Below, one piece after another: positions 35,397-44,185 of a DNA stretch of 64,000 nucleotides (within the stretch, counting starts at the first letter, position 1; each line of letters opens with the position of its first letter). The DNA comes from JBLNCE01 sp050260415 (GTDB lineage: Bacteria; Bacillota; UBA4882; JAAYXC01). Made by a program: the position numbers and the translations under genes. The stretch is from positions 1-64,000 of the forward strand of contig JBLNCE010000096.1 of assembly GCA_050260415.1 (NCBI GenBank). Reading direction: 5' to 3'. Under the pieces are notes generated by a model. It saw only the letters and a list, made by a program, of their open reading frames with translations, ran no database searches and was not told where the DNA came from.

Positions 35397-36053
35397 TCAG
35401 ACGAGGCCTTTGAGGATGGCGAACCGGACCGCCTGAGCGCGATCCTTCAATTCCAGTTTCTCATAGATATTGCTCACGTGATTCTTGACCGTGCCTTCCG
35501 CCAATTGAAGATGCTGCGCGATCTCCCGGTTCTCCTCGCCCATCGCCAGGTGGCGGAGGACCTCGATCTCGCGGCGGGTTAAGCGGGACAAGGCGTCATC
35601 CGCTCCGAGGCGATCCGCCGCGCGCCAGCGGGTCACCTCCGCGACGAGTTTCGTGGTGACCTGGGGCGAGATCAGCGTTTCCCCGGCCTGAACCCGTTTG
35701 ACGGCGTCGGTCAGTTCCTCGGGTTCGATGTCTTTGAGCAGGTAACCCACCGCGCCATACCGCAGCGCCTCAAAGACGTAATCATCGTCATCAAAGGTCG
35801 AGAGCACGATCACTTTGACCTCGTTGCCCTCGGTACGCAGTTGGCGGAGGCATTCCACGCCGTCCATGACCGGCATCCTCATATCGAGGAGCACCAGCTC
35901 GGGCCGGGTTTCACGGATCACGTCCAAAGCCTCCCGGCCGTCAGCGGCCAGCCCGACGACCTGCACGTCGGGGAGACGCAACTCGATTACGGTCTTGAGG
36001 TTCTGGCGGAAGAGCTTCTGATCATCCACGATCACCAGCCGCAGCTTTTCCAT
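35397..36053 (-). CDS. NarL/LuxR-type response regulator
   Basis: DNA-binding response regulator of 218 residues. Receiver domain at 1-120 with acidic pocket Asp10-Asp11 and phosphoacceptor Asp57 (LLDMRMP). LuxR-type helix-turn-helix at ~150-210: LTRREIEVLRHLAMGEENREIAQ then GTVKNHVSNIYEKL. ATG at 36053 follows GAGG; the gene overlaps the kinase gene's end by 32 bases, so both are co-transcribed. It is probably phosphorylated by that kinase and controls the sugar importer operon directly downstream. Confidence 0.92.
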   Translation of the reverse strand: MEKLRLVIVDDQKLFRQNLKTVIELRLPDVQVVGLAADGREALDVIRETRPELVLLDMRMPVMDGVECLRQLRTEGNEVKVIVLSTFDDDDYVFEALRYGAVGYLLKDIEPEELTDAVKRVQAGETLISPQVTTKLVAEVTRWRAADRLGADDALSRLTRREIEVLRHLAMGEENREIAQHLQLAEGTVKNHVSNIYEKLELKDRAQAVRFAILKGLV

Positions 36054-37284
36054 CTCCCACATCCTCTTCTGCAAAAGGCAGCCATACCCGCAGGCTGAAT
36101 CCATAGCCCGCCTGGGAAATCGTTTCTACCCGGCCGCCCAATTCTTCCACGCGCTCGCCGATGCCGAGCAGGCCGAAACCACCGGTGAAGGTGGCGGTTC
36201 CGCATCCGTTGTCCATCACCAACAGCTCGATACCCTCTCCCAGGCGATGGAACGAAACCAACACTTCCGTGGCGTGACCATGGCGGAAGGCATTGGTCAG
36301 GCCCTCCTGCACCACGCGGTAGAGAACTCCCTCAATGACCTCCCCCGGGAATTGCGGGGCGTCTCCATAGCTCAATCTGACGGCCATGCCCGTGGCCTGC
36401 GCGAAGACCTCGACCAGCCGCTTGATACTGCCCAGCCCATTATACCCCTCGCCTTCGCGGGGGCGCAAGCCTCGCAGGACCGTGCGCACGTCGGCCAAGC
36501 CGTCGCGCGCCAGGTTTCGCGCCTGCGCGATCTCCTCGGGGATCCCCCCGCCCGCGGCCAGCACCCGCTCGCGATAGACATCGAGCAAGGACAGGAGGTT
36601 GGTCAGGGTATAGGCCAGGGCGTCGTGCACCTCGCGGGCGATCCGGCTTCTTTCCCTGATCATCGAGCTGAATTCGGCCTCCAACGCCAGGTTTTGCAGG
36701 TTCATGTTTGTGTCGGCCAAATAGGTATTGGAGGCCAGCAGCTCTTGGAAGGACTCCATCTCCCTCGACCGCAGCCTGTATTCACGCATCACGTAAAACC
36801 CGATCGCCCCGCTTAGCGCGCACTGCGCCCAAGTCGCAGCCAGAGCTCCGAAATCAAGGGGTTCCGAGGGCTGGGACCAAAGGGGCATGCGCAGATGCGC
36901 CCACCAGCCGGAGATGAGGAGGCAGATGGCGCCGGCGCCCCAGGGCAGGTGGTCGGGAAAATGCACGAATCCCTCGAAGGTGAGGAGAGCGTATAAGAGG
37001 CTCAGGGCGGATGGACGCGCGGCGAACGGGATGGCGATCACGGCCGTCAACGCCAACCGGGCGCCGAATAGCCCCCGGCGTATCCTTGGCGCGCGCAGGA
37101 ACGGCGTAACCGCGCCGATCGCGAGCATCACCCCTATGACCATGGTAAACGAATACGACCAAGCGGACGGATATTTCCGCCAGAGATCGCTCCACCAATA
37201 GCCGCTCAAAATCCCCAGATGGGCCAGTACACTGGTTATACACAGGATAATGCGGCCGGATGCTTCGTCGGTCATCTCAACCAC
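36022..37284 (-). CDS. Sensor histidine kinase (HisKA_3 / NarX-DesK type)
   Basis: Membrane kinase of about 420 residues. Five or six hydrophobic segments fill residues ~10-170, leaving little extracytoplasmic domain, so the signal may be membrane-related or small. A coiled coil precedes the dimerisation helix with phospho-His in RIAREVHDALAYTL near residue 220. The ATPase domain has the N box VVQEGLTNAFRHG, G1 DNGCG and G2 GFGLLGIGERV. GTG at 37284 or ATG at 37275 may be the start; GGGTGG lies before both. It forms an operon with the response regulator. Confidence 0.9.
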   Translation of the reverse strand: MVEMTDEASGRIILCITSVLAHLGILSGYWWSDLWRKYPSAWSYSFTMVIGVMLAIGAVTPFLRAPRIRRGLFGARLALTAVIAIPFAARPSALSLLYALLTFEGFVHFPDHLPWGAGAICLLISGWWAHLRMPLWSQPSEPLDFGALAATWAQCALSGAIGFYVMREYRLRSREMESFQELLASNTYLADTNMNLQNLALEAEFSSMIRERSRIAREVHDALAYTLTNLLSLLDVYRERVLAAGGGIPEEIAQARNLARDGLADVRTVLRGLRPREGEGYNGLGSIKRLVEVFAQATGMAVRLSYGDAPQFPGEVIEGVLYRVVQEGLTNAFRHGHATEVLVSFHRLGEGIELLVMDNGCGTATFTGGFGLLGIGERVEELGGRVETISQAGYGFSLRVWLPFAEEDVGDGKAAAGDRG

Positions 37285-37420
37285 CCGCCCGGGAGCCTAT
37301 CGCCTCCACTCCCGCTAAAGCATCCATTCAACGGGCGCCATACGCTTCCCTGCCTAGCCGAAGAACCAAATGGATCTAGAATTGACAAGTCCAGGATTGC
37401 ATGGCCGCGAGGAGTTCGGC

Positions 37421-37444
37421 GGGTCCTTGATCGAGCAAGGACCC
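37421..37444 (-). terminator. Hairpin after the TIM-barrel-like gene
   Basis: Perfect 9-base stem GGGTCCTTG (37421-37429) with 37436-37444 and a 6-base loop, 12 bases beyond the stop at 37457. No U tract follows. Confidence 0.5.
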
Positions 37445-37456
37445 ACCGATGATGGC

Positions 37457-38419
37457 TTATACTCTGGACTTCAATGTCTTCAAATGCTTGGCCACGATCG
37501 CCATCGCCCCGTCGGGTTCCTCGACGTTCATGCCGTAGTAATAATAGAGGAGATGCTCGGCGCCGTAGCCGAGGACGGTGGGCAGATGCCGATCCATGAC
37601 CGGATACGACACGGGGGTCATGGTGATGTTCTCCACCAGGATGAGGCCGCCCTTGCCGTTCCTCTTAGCGGCATCCAGGAAACGTTCCGCCTGGTTGACA
37701 AGCTCTTTGCCCCGCCCTTTGGCCGGCCCCACGTCTTCGGGCCGCCAGGGCCGCCCATCGCAGCCGAAATAGTCAAGGCTCCCGATGCGCGCGCAGCGCT
37801 CCAGGGTATAGCCTTTCGTGAAGGCCTGCAGGAACATGGAGACGACCAGCCCCGGCTTGCACTGGCGCGCGAAGGCGCCCACCCGATCGTAGAACGCCGC
37901 CGCCGCGTCGGTGTACGCCTCGAGGCCGGAGTTCGGCGGGATCGCCTGTTGCGCCTTGGGTGAGTAATCGTATACGTCAAGGACCTTTGGCTCGTCAAGC
38001 ACGATCCCCTTGATCGGCCATTGGGAGAGCATCGAGGCAAGGCTCTTGTAATAGAACTCAAGGGTCGCGGGATGGTGCACGCTGCTCGTCGGTCCGCAAA
38101 TGTCGTTGTAGAGCGGCGAGCCGTCTTCCTTGAGGATCCAGGTCTCCGGATGGGTGGCCGTGAAGAGGCTTGGCACTTTGGGCGCCCCGGCCAGAAGCCC
38201 GCCCCAGCGCGACGGCACCGCGTGGACGGCAATCCCGACCCGCTCCGCCTCGCGGCAGATGATGTCCATGTTGGCCTTGTTGGCATAGAGATCCTGTTCC
38301 AGCACGGCCAACGTGATGGCGTTCGTACCGAGATCGGCCATGAACTCCATATCTTCCCGGACGTGGCGAGGCACGATCGAGAAAGTATGATGCTGAAAGT
38401 AGTAGGCATTAAGAAGCAT
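37457..38419 (-). CDS. Putative TIM-barrel protein of unknown function
   Basis: Cytoplasmic protein of 320 residues without a signal peptide. The pattern of strands (TNAITLAVLEQDL, GIAVHAVPSRWG, IKGIVLDEPKVLDV, GLVVSMFLQAF, LDYFGCDGRPWRP, GGLILVENITM) resembles a glycosidase-like TIM barrel. Conserved acids, as in LDEPK and VENIT, could be catalytic but this is inference. The ATG follows TAGGAGGAAAAC. It is preceded by a possible 37-residue open frame and the repeated LacI-type site at 38572. I do not recognise a named family. Confidence 0.6.
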   Translation of the reverse strand: MLLNAYYFQHHTFSIVPRHVREDMEFMADLGTNAITLAVLEQDLYANKANMDIICREAERVGIAVHAVPSRWGGLLAGAPKVPSLFTATHPETWILKEDGSPLYNDICGPTSSVHHPATLEFYYKSLASMLSQWPIKGIVLDEPKVLDVYDYSPKAQQAIPPNSGLEAYTDAAAAFYDRVGAFARQCKPGLVVSMFLQAFTKGYTLERCARIGSLDYFGCDGRPWRPEDVGPAKGRGKELVNQAERFLDAAKRNGKGGLILVENITMTPVSYPVMDRHLPTVLGYGAEHLLYYYYGMNVEEPDGAMAIVAKHLKTLKSRV

Positions 38420-38430
38420 CGGTTTTCCTC

Positions 38431-38544
38431 CTAAACGTTTTCTCCGAGTGTCCTGTACCCCCGCTCCGGTTCGCCAAGAATGACCTCGTTGGGTTCTTGG
38501 TCGTGGAGCTTGACTCCCATCTTCTTCTTACGCACCCATCCCAT
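38431..38544 (-). CDS. Possible 37-residue small protein or leader
   Basis: Short frame starting MGWVRKKKMG and ending GENV, stopping 11 bases before the TIM-barrel gene start. AGAGG lies 5 bases before its ATG. That AGAGG sits exactly in the block conserved 20 bases from the LacI-type site. Coding is plausible but unsupported by homology; it could simply be untranslated leader. Confidence 0.3.
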   Translation of the reverse strand: MGWVRKKKMGVKLHDQEPNEVILGEPERGYRTLGENV

Positions 38545-38571
38545 GGTTTCCTCTCGAAAAGGCGCTCCTTG

Positions 38572-38589
38572 TGCGCAAAAAAATCGCTC
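38572..38589 (-). promoter_or_regulatory. LacI-type site S38
   Basis: The plus strand reads TGCGCAAAAAAATCGCTC. TTTCC lies exactly 20 bases away (38547-38551), the spacing seen at the other sites. The second half-site is degenerate. It is upstream of the minus-strand small frame and TIM-barrel gene. Confidence 0.5.
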
Positions 38590-38597
38590 TGTGCCGA

Positions 38598-38629
38598 AGA
38601 AGGCCCCTCCGATTTGACAGGGGCCTTCT
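38598..38629 (-). terminator. Terminator-like hairpin of the 38650 lyase gene
   Basis: Perfect 11-base stem AGAAGGCCCCT (38598-38608) with 38619-38629, 21 bases beyond the stop. A run of seven T's follows about 15 bases later on the minus strand. Confidence 0.6.
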
Positions 38630-38649
38630 CCAGATCGCGGCGATGGCCG

Positions 38650-40926
38650 CTACGACCCGTGCGTCCAGTCGGTAAAGGCCATGATATGGGCGATGCCGGC
38701 GGCGCCCCAGATCGGATAATTTGTCCCGTAGAGATGGTTGGTGAGATACTGCACCCAATAGGTACGATTCCACCAGTCCGTGTTGCCCGTATCCTGGTAG
38801 AGGAAGTACTGGTAGTCCACCGCGCGCAGCGGGGCGTTGTTCTGGCAACTCAGCGCCGGATACCCCGCGCGTTGCAGCATGTAGGCCTGTGCGATGTACC
38901 CTTCCAGGCCCACCCACGGATACTGCGTGTAACCCGGCGGCCAGGTGAACGCGCCGCCGCGGCCTTGGTCGTTGATGATCGCCCCGTCGATGCGGTGGCC
39001 GTTCTTGGTGGTGCCCTGCGGGTTAACCGCCACGGGATTGTTCGCATCGTGCGACCACGTTAGACCGTTGGCGTTGAAGGTCATGTCCGGACCGACGCTG
39101 CGATCGCCGGAATAGCGGCGGAAAGTCAGCCACGCGTTATTCAGTTCGGTGGAGTCGCCCAGGTAGCGCGCCATGGCGACGCGGACGGCGCCGGCCTGCG
39201 CGGAGGAGTTGGAGCCGGACTCGTCGTGATTCCCGGCGATGGTCGTCCGCTTGACCTCTTCACACGTTGTGTTGGAGCAGTTCAGCTTATCCTTGAGCCT
39301 GACGATCCACGCCTGGAACCTGGAACCGTCGCTGTTCGGGTTGCCGTCGGCGCGCAGGCCCAGCAGATCGGCGGAGATGACGTAACAGAGAATGTTTCGT
39401 CCCAAAGCCAGCGACCTGGCCATATTCGGCGTGCACGGGCAGTCGTCGTCGTAGTTGTTGTCCGTGTCGATCGCTTGTACGCACGCGGCGATAGCCTTGT
39501 CCCGGTATGACTGTTGTCCGGTCCTGATCGCCACCAGCGCGCAGGCGTAAGTCTTCACGTCATGCTGGCTGTCCTGGTCCGCCACGTTCGCCGTGCCGAT
39601 ATCGCTGTCGGCGATGGCTTTGATGGCCTCCCACGCCGCGCCGGACATCGGCAGAGCCATGATCTCGGCCTGGGAGATCCAGATGCCGCCGGTGGGTGAG
39701 GCGGTCGGCGTCGCCGTGGGGGTCGGGGTGGGCGTCGCACCGCCGCCGAAGACCCTGAACTCGAGGACGCTGGCCCAAGATGTGCTGTAGCTGTGGCAGT
39801 AGGTCACCGTCAGCTTGACGTACCTGGCATTCACGGCCGGGAAGCTATCGGCCAATACCGCACCGGTCTGCGTATTGTTCAGACGGTCGACGACCAAAGT
39901 GAAGTTCGTGCCGTTGGTCGAGACCTCCACCTTGTACTGGTAGGCACGGTCGAGATACGGGCAGAACTCCGTCCGGTTGATGCTGTAAGTCGCGCCAAGG
40001 TCGATCTGCAGCCATTGCGGCATGGGCGAGGCGGACCAGCGGGTCGCCAGGTCGCCGTCGACCGCATGCCAGGCTTCGTTGCCGACCTGTTCACTGGAGA
40101 AGGTCACGGGTTTATTCAAGGCCAGGTTAACGCCTGGGGATGGACTGGGTGTGGCCGTTGCGGTCGGCGTAGGTGTTACGGTCGGCGTAGGCGTAGGTGT
40201 GGAGGTCGGAGTCGGCGTTGGTGTAGATGTCGGTGTCGGCGTGGGTGTCGGCGTCGGTGTCGGCGTCGGTGTCGGCGTCGGTGTGACCGCGCCGCCGGAA
40301 AGAGCGACGTTGTCGAAGGTGGCCGTGCTCAACTTGGTATTGTCATGAGATGTCACGCACATGCCCACCCTGATCCCGCTGGCCATGGTCGTGGTGTGAT
40401 TCCCCAGCGCGGAGCCCCAGTCGACCCCGTCGGTGGATTTGTAGGCATAAAATGTATTCCCGACCCGCGACAGCTTGATGTAGACCGGCAGGGTAATACT
40501 GCTCAAAAGCGCCGTGGAACCGGCGTTCGAGCCGGCGGTATCGCGGTACTGGAGATTGAGCCCCTTGCCGGGCGAAACGACGAGGTCCACGAATCTGCTG
40601 TTGGCATCCGTGCTCTCGCGAAACATCAAACCCGCTTTGGCCCAGGTGTTTGTGTTGGTCTGCGAGGTGACACGCGTCGAGATCGAGCCGTCGCCGGTCA
40701 TACTCTGGTGCACAAAGGCGAATTGATCGGAATTCCCATAGATGTCCGTGCCTGAACCCGCGATCGTGAACACTCCGTTGCTGTAATTCCCCGAACCCGC
40801 CACTCCCGGGGAGCCGATGTCATGGAATACCCAGGGAGAAGGCACCGCGGCGTTGAGTACGATACCGGCCGCCAGGAAGAGGACGAATGTGGTAACGATC
40901 GCGATCGGTCTTTTTGATGCCGTCAT
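38650..40926 (-). CDS. Secreted multi-domain protein: lectin-like, CBM32 and DWTHG lyase-like domain
   Basis: Exported protein of 758 residues. Order: signal peptide at 1-27; concanavalin-like DUF1349-type domain at ~30-205 (KAGLMFRESTDAN, VYIKLSRVGNTFYAY); Thr-Pro linker at ~210-265; F5/8C (CBM32) at ~265-400 (NLALNKPVTFSSEQ, ATRWSASPMPQW); second Thr-Pro linker; then a ~340-residue domain shared with three other loci. That domain begins IWISQAEIMALPMSG, has NHDESGSN plus AQAGAVRVAMA like the catalytic Asn-His region of alginate lyases, and ends TDWTHGS. ATG at 40926 follows GGAGGT by 8 bases. Probably a new polysaccharide lyase that binds and cuts glycan outside the cell. Confidence 0.75.
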   Translation of the reverse strand: MTASKRPIAIVTTFVLFLAAGIVLNAAVPSPWVFHDIGSPGVAGSGNYSNGVFTIAGSGTDIYGNSDQFAFVHQSMTGDGSISTRVTSQTNTNTWAKAGLMFRESTDANSRFVDLVVSPGKGLNLQYRDTAGSNAGSTALLSSITLPVYIKLSRVGNTFYAYKSTDGVDWGSALGNHTTTMASGIRVGMCVTSHDNTKLSTATFDNVALSGGAVTPTPTPTPTPTPTPTPTPTSTPTPTPTSTPTPTPTVTPTPTATATPSPSPGVNLALNKPVTFSSEQVGNEAWHAVDGDLATRWSASPMPQWLQIDLGATYSINRTEFCPYLDRAYQYKVEVSTNGTNFTLVVDRLNNTQTGAVLADSFPAVNARYVKLTVTYCHSYSTSWASVLEFRVFGGGATPTPTPTATPTASPTGGIWISQAEIMALPMSGAAWEAIKAIADSDIGTANVADQDSQHDVKTYACALVAIRTGQQSYRDKAIAACVQAIDTDNNYDDDCPCTPNMARSLALGRNILCYVISADLLGLRADGNPNSDGSRFQAWIVRLKDKLNCSNTTCEEVKRTTIAGNHDESGSNSSAQAGAVRVAMARYLGDSTELNNAWLTFRRYSGDRSVGPDMTFNANGLTWSHDANNPVAVNPQGTTKNGHRIDGAIINDQGRGGAFTWPPGYTQYPWVGLEGYIAQAYMLQRAGYPALSCQNNAPLRAVDYQYFLYQDTGNTDWWNRTYWVQYLTNHLYGTNYPIWGAAGIAHIMAFTDWTHGS
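40143..40293. repeat. Degenerate Thr-Pro linker repeat in the 38650 gene
   Basis: A run of GGNGTN hexamers on the plus strand, encoding alternating Thr-Pro on the minus strand. Similar tracts lie at about 39695-39745 in the same gene, at 54215-54325, 54838-54902 and 55305-55415 in the 53731 gene, and at 57700-57790 and 58185-58292 in the 56650 gene. Such tracts are prone to slippage and recombination. Confidence 0.85.
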
Positions 40927-41058
40927 CCAAGATACCTCCTTCAAATGGCTCCAGATGCATCTGCCGTCTAACGAAAACCTCCAGGAGTCACATCTCCATC
41001 ACCCCCCGCCGCAAGAGGCGCCATAACACCGTGTGCCTTCCCACCCCCTGGAGCATGA

Positions 41059-42306
41059 TTACCCCGCCGTCATCTCCTGCGCGATCCTCACCCATTCGCT
41101 GAGCCGTTCCGGATGGTGTTCCACCGTGTGCGTGTCCTTGAGCACGATCTCGACCACGCAATCCTTGGTTATCGCGAGCGCTTCCCGTATGCCGCGGCGA
41201 ATGGCCGCCGGATCATAGTCTCCTATCATCAAAGCCGGATTGGGCTTCCAGGAGAAGATATACCCATCCTGCAAGGCTTCGGCCGCGACGCGCAGATCCG
41301 TCCACGGGCTGATGGACACCCTCCGCAAGCGCGGCAGATGCTGTTTGATCACCGTGAACTTGTGCGTCATCGGTTCGCAGCACCCGTAGCAGACCAAGCC
41401 GTAAGGCGCCAAGAGACGCGCCTGATACGGCAGGACGAATTCCGCCAGCATCGCCGGCGATACCAGGGCCAGTTCCTGGGACTCGGCAAAGCCCCATAAA
41501 TCCTGGAGGCGCACGCGTCCCGCAAAGCCCGGGGCGGGCAGCTCGTCCGTGTAGCCGACGCCGCCTGAGCCGACGTAATGATTGCCGTTGTTCAAAAAAA
41601 GATACCCTTGCTCCTCAGCCCAGTCACGCACGGCCTCGACACCCCGGCACATAAAGTCCATGACCTGGTGGACCCATTCAGGGCGGTCGCACATATCCAG
41701 CATCAACGTTTCCAGGCCGCGGAGCTGCGCCAATTCCCTTGTTAAGCTGAGGCGGCCCGCTCCCAGGACGTTGCCATCCCTCTCCACCCGGAGGATATCG
41801 CCCAACACCTCTTGCACAACCGCCAGATGGCGCCGAGTCGCGGCCTCATCCACCAGCACCCGGGGAAACCGCATTAGTGCGGCTTCCCCGGGCTCCTTGA
41901 GGGACGGTTCAAACCCCCATGATCCGAGCGCATCATTGCTGACCCGATGTCTGACCTCAAACCCCCAGCCCGTCCAAGAATGCTGCAAAGGCACCCGCAC
42001 GACCGCCTCGATTACGTTGTCGTCACGCAAGTGATGCCAGCGGTAGACCAGGTGCCGCAAGTACCATTCGATCTTGCGCCAAAACGGATCGGTAACTACC
42101 AACGCCTGCTCCGGCAAGAGTTCGCGCCAGGCGCCTTCCGGAAAGACCAGGACCATGGGCTTCACTCTCTGCAGGCGATTGTGCCTGTACCACATCGACC
42201 GCCGTTCGGTCTGATACGAGTCGGCGGCGATATCCGCCACGCGCCGGGCCAACGCGCGCAGCACGGCCTTCTCCCGCGCGGTCAATGAATACTCCCGTTC
42301 CGGCAT
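41059..42306 (-). CDS. Uroporphyrinogen-decarboxylase-like (URO-D superfamily) protein
   Basis: Cytoplasmic protein of 415 residues. The C-terminal barrel resembles the URO-D / corrinoid methyltransferase superfamily: a GYTDELPAPGF segment, then YGCCEPMTHK with paired cysteines near residue 305, and SPWTDL / FSWKPNPA strands. The Cys pair could bind zinc, as in corrinoid-dependent methyltransferases of this fold, but the substrate is unknown. ATG at 42306 follows GAGGTG by 8 bases. It is divergent from a LacI gene and shares the S42 operator with it, linking it to the polysaccharide regulon. A haem role is unlikely given this context. Confidence 0.7.
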   Translation of the reverse strand: MPEREYSLTAREKAVLRALARRVADIAADSYQTERRSMWYRHNRLQRVKPMVLVFPEGAWRELLPEQALVVTDPFWRKIEWYLRHLVYRWHHLRDDNVIEAVVRVPLQHSWTGWGFEVRHRVSNDALGSWGFEPSLKEPGEAALMRFPRVLVDEAATRRHLAVVQEVLGDILRVERDGNVLGAGRLSLTRELAQLRGLETLMLDMCDRPEWVHQVMDFMCRGVEAVRDWAEEQGYLFLNNGNHYVGSGGVGYTDELPAPGFAGRVRLQDLWGFAESQELALVSPAMLAEFVLPYQARLLAPYGLVCYGCCEPMTHKFTVIKQHLPRLRRVSISPWTDLRVAAEALQDGYIFSWKPNPALMIGDYDPAAIRRGIREALAITKDCVVEIVLKDTHTVEHHPERLSEWVRIAQEMTAG

Positions 42307-42404
42307 GTTCACCACACCTCGTCACACAACGCGCCATCGGCTGAAAGCGATGTGATTACCTTGAACCCATCCCCGGGAATTCCTCCCGCGTTCATCACGT
42401 TGTT

Positions 42405-42422
42405 TGCGCAAAAAATTGCAAG
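42405..42422. promoter_or_regulatory. LacI-type site S42 in a divergent promoter
   Basis: TGCGCA at 42405-42410, N6, then TGCAAG. ATTCC (42379-42383) lies 21 bases away. It sits between the minus-strand URO-D-like gene and the plus-strand LacI gene. Confidence 0.6.
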
Positions 42423-42497
42423 AGAGATCTCGATACGGCCTTGCGACCGGACGGCTTTCTACCTTAGAATCAAGACAGAGGGGAGATGATGGCCGCC

Positions 42498-43475
42498 ATG
42501 TCCCGCAAAGCCACTCTGCAATCTATTGCGGACGAATTGCACATAGCCCCCTCGACCGTATCGCGCGCTCTGACCGGCGGGAAAGGGGTCAGCGAGCGCA
42601 CGCGGCAGCGCGTGATGGCGGTCGCCCGCCGCCAGGGCTACGTGGCCAAGATCATACCGGCGCCGAGGTCCGTGCAAGTGGCCATGCTCGTCGAGCAACG
42701 GACGTTGCAGGAAAAGCGGTTTTGGAGTCATGTCATGAACGGCCTCATCTCCGAGATCTCGTTGCACCAAGGCATTCTCTCGGTCGTCGTCACCGACGCC
42801 CAGAGCCCCCGCTTCTCCCCGTCGCCCCTCTTTGAACAGGTCGGCAAGATCGACGGCATCATCGCCATCGACAAGACGGATCCCAGGGCGGTGGCGGCGG
42901 TCAGGCAACTGGGCCTACCGGTCGTCCTGGCCGGTTACCGCCCAAAGCTGCCAGATTGCGACACGGTGGTAAATGATGACCACACCAGCACATACGGAAT
43001 GGCAAACGAGTTGATCCGGATGGGGCATAGAGAATTCGGCTTTGTCGGGTACCGCGACCATCCAGCTTTTTGCCTGAGGTACGAAGGGCTTCTCGCGGCG
43101 ATGGTCGCGGCGGGGATCACGGACCATGTTCCTCCCCAATGCGAAGAACCGGAGGATATTGAGTTGCGGGATCTTCCGACGGCTTTGATCTGCGGCAACG
43201 ACGCGATTGCCGTAAAGACGATCAATCATCTCATGGGTAAAGGCATCCGGATCCCCGAGGATGTATCCGTCGTAGGTTTTGATGACAATGCCGAGGAGCT
43301 GGCGCGGTGCCCCGTACCCCTGACCACTTTACGCGTGGATCGGGAAAGCTTGGGCCGCTGGGCGGCACGGACCCTCTTTCAGCGGTTGAACAACCCGGAC
43401 AGCCCGGTGGTGCGGGTGTTCATGGCCACGGAGCCGGTCTGGCGGCAGTCCTGCGCGGGACCGAGGGCGAAATAG
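42498..43475 (+). CDS. LacI-family transcriptional regulator, copy 1
   Basis: DNA-binding repressor of 325 residues. LacI helix-turn-helix at ~5-30 (LQSIADELHIAPSTVSRAL), hinge at ~45-58, and a periplasmic-binding-like ligand domain with PEDVSVVGFDD near residue 255. Copies 2 (59167) and 3 (63271) align at MARK / MAKR, so I start at MSRKATL; ATGs at 42486 and 42489 sit closer to the GGGGAG site and cannot be excluded. It probably binds an oligosaccharide derived from the target glycan and controls the divergent URO-D-like gene and itself through S42. Confidence 0.9.
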   Translation: MSRKATLQSIADELHIAPSTVSRALTGGKGVSERTRQRVMAVARRQGYVAKIIPAPRSVQVAMLVEQRTLQEKRFWSHVMNGLISEISLHQGILSVVVTDAQSPRFSPSPLFEQVGKIDGIIAIDKTDPRAVAAVRQLGLPVVLAGYRPKLPDCDTVVNDDHTSTYGMANELIRMGHREFGFVGYRDHPAFCLRYEGLLAAMVAAGITDHVPPQCEEPEDIELRDLPTALICGNDAIAVKTINHLMGKGIRIPEDVSVVGFDDNAEELARCPVPLTTLRVDRESLGRWAARTLFQRLNNPDSPVVRVFMATEPVWRQSCAGPRAK

Positions 43476-43529
43476 AGAAATAAACGCGACAGGACCAGGA
43501 CCAGGACAAAAGCGAGCATGGGTCCAATA

Positions 43530-43558
43530 GCAAGGAGAGCCGGTCCGGCTCTCCTTGC
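43530..43558. terminator. Bidirectional terminator-like hairpin
   Basis: Arms 43530-43543 (GCAAGGAGAGCCGG) and 43545-43558 are perfectly complementary, giving about 12 usable pairs. It lies between the LacI gene (plus) and the Ig/F5-8C remnant (minus). No U tract follows on either strand. Confidence 0.6.
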
Positions 43559-43599
43559 GCGGCGGTATTTGCGTGGGTTGGGCAATACGATCGGCGCCG

Positions 43600-44183
43600 T
43601 TATGGCGTCGGGGTCGGCGATGGCGTCGGCGCCGGTGCGGCGCCGCCCGCGCTGAAGACCCTGAACCCGCTGACGCTGGCCCATTCGGTGGCGTGACTAT
43701 GGCAGGACGTCAAGGTCAATCTGATGTACCTGGCGTCCGTCGGCGCGAAGTAATCGACCAGCGACGAGCCTGTCTCCGTGTTGTTGAGCCGGTCGGCGAC
43801 CAGAATGTAGCCGATGCCATCGACCGAGACCTCGACCTTGTACTGATAGGCGCGATCCATGTAGGGTACGAGTTCGACACGGTCGATGCCATGGATTGCC
43901 TCCAGATCCACCACGAGCCATTGCGGCATGGGCGAGGCCGACCAGCGCACCCTGATCCCGGTCCACATGCTATCCGTCAGCTCGCCGTCGCTCACGGTGA
44001 AGTATACGTTGTACGTGCCGGCCTGATTGTAGTCCGGCGTCCAGGAGAATACCCCGGCCGCCTGATCGAACGCGGCGCCATCGGGCAGATGGTCGGCGCT
44101 GTAGGTAAGGGTGTCGCCGTTGGGATCATCGGCCGCAAGGCTGAATTGGATCGATTCCGCCACACGGGACGCCTTGCCCGGAA
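43600..44183 (-). pseudogene. Ig-like / truncated F5/8C remnant
   Basis: About 190 residues beginning directly after the stop of the 44186 gene, with no ribosome site or signal peptide. Residues ~1-70 are a putative-Ig (He_PIG) domain (ADDPNGDTLTYSA, FSWTPDYNQAGTY). This joins, at TDSMWTGIRVRWSAS, an F5/8C domain that lacks its first ~35 residues. The F5/8C part is closest to that of the 38650 protein (RWSASPMPQWL). The frame ends inside a Pro-Thr linker. It looks like a fused fragment of lost secreted proteins. Confidence 0.7.
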
Positions 44184-44185
44184 TC

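Noticed and set aside
40143..40293. Tandem repeat considered as a CRISPR or minisatellite
   Set aside because: It is a coding Thr-Pro linker with degenerate six-base units and no spacers.
42309..42395. Possible 28-residue leader peptide before the URO-D-like gene
   Set aside because: The frame begins at an ATG without a ribosome site and has no similarity to the candidate small frame at 38431. Probably untranslated leader.
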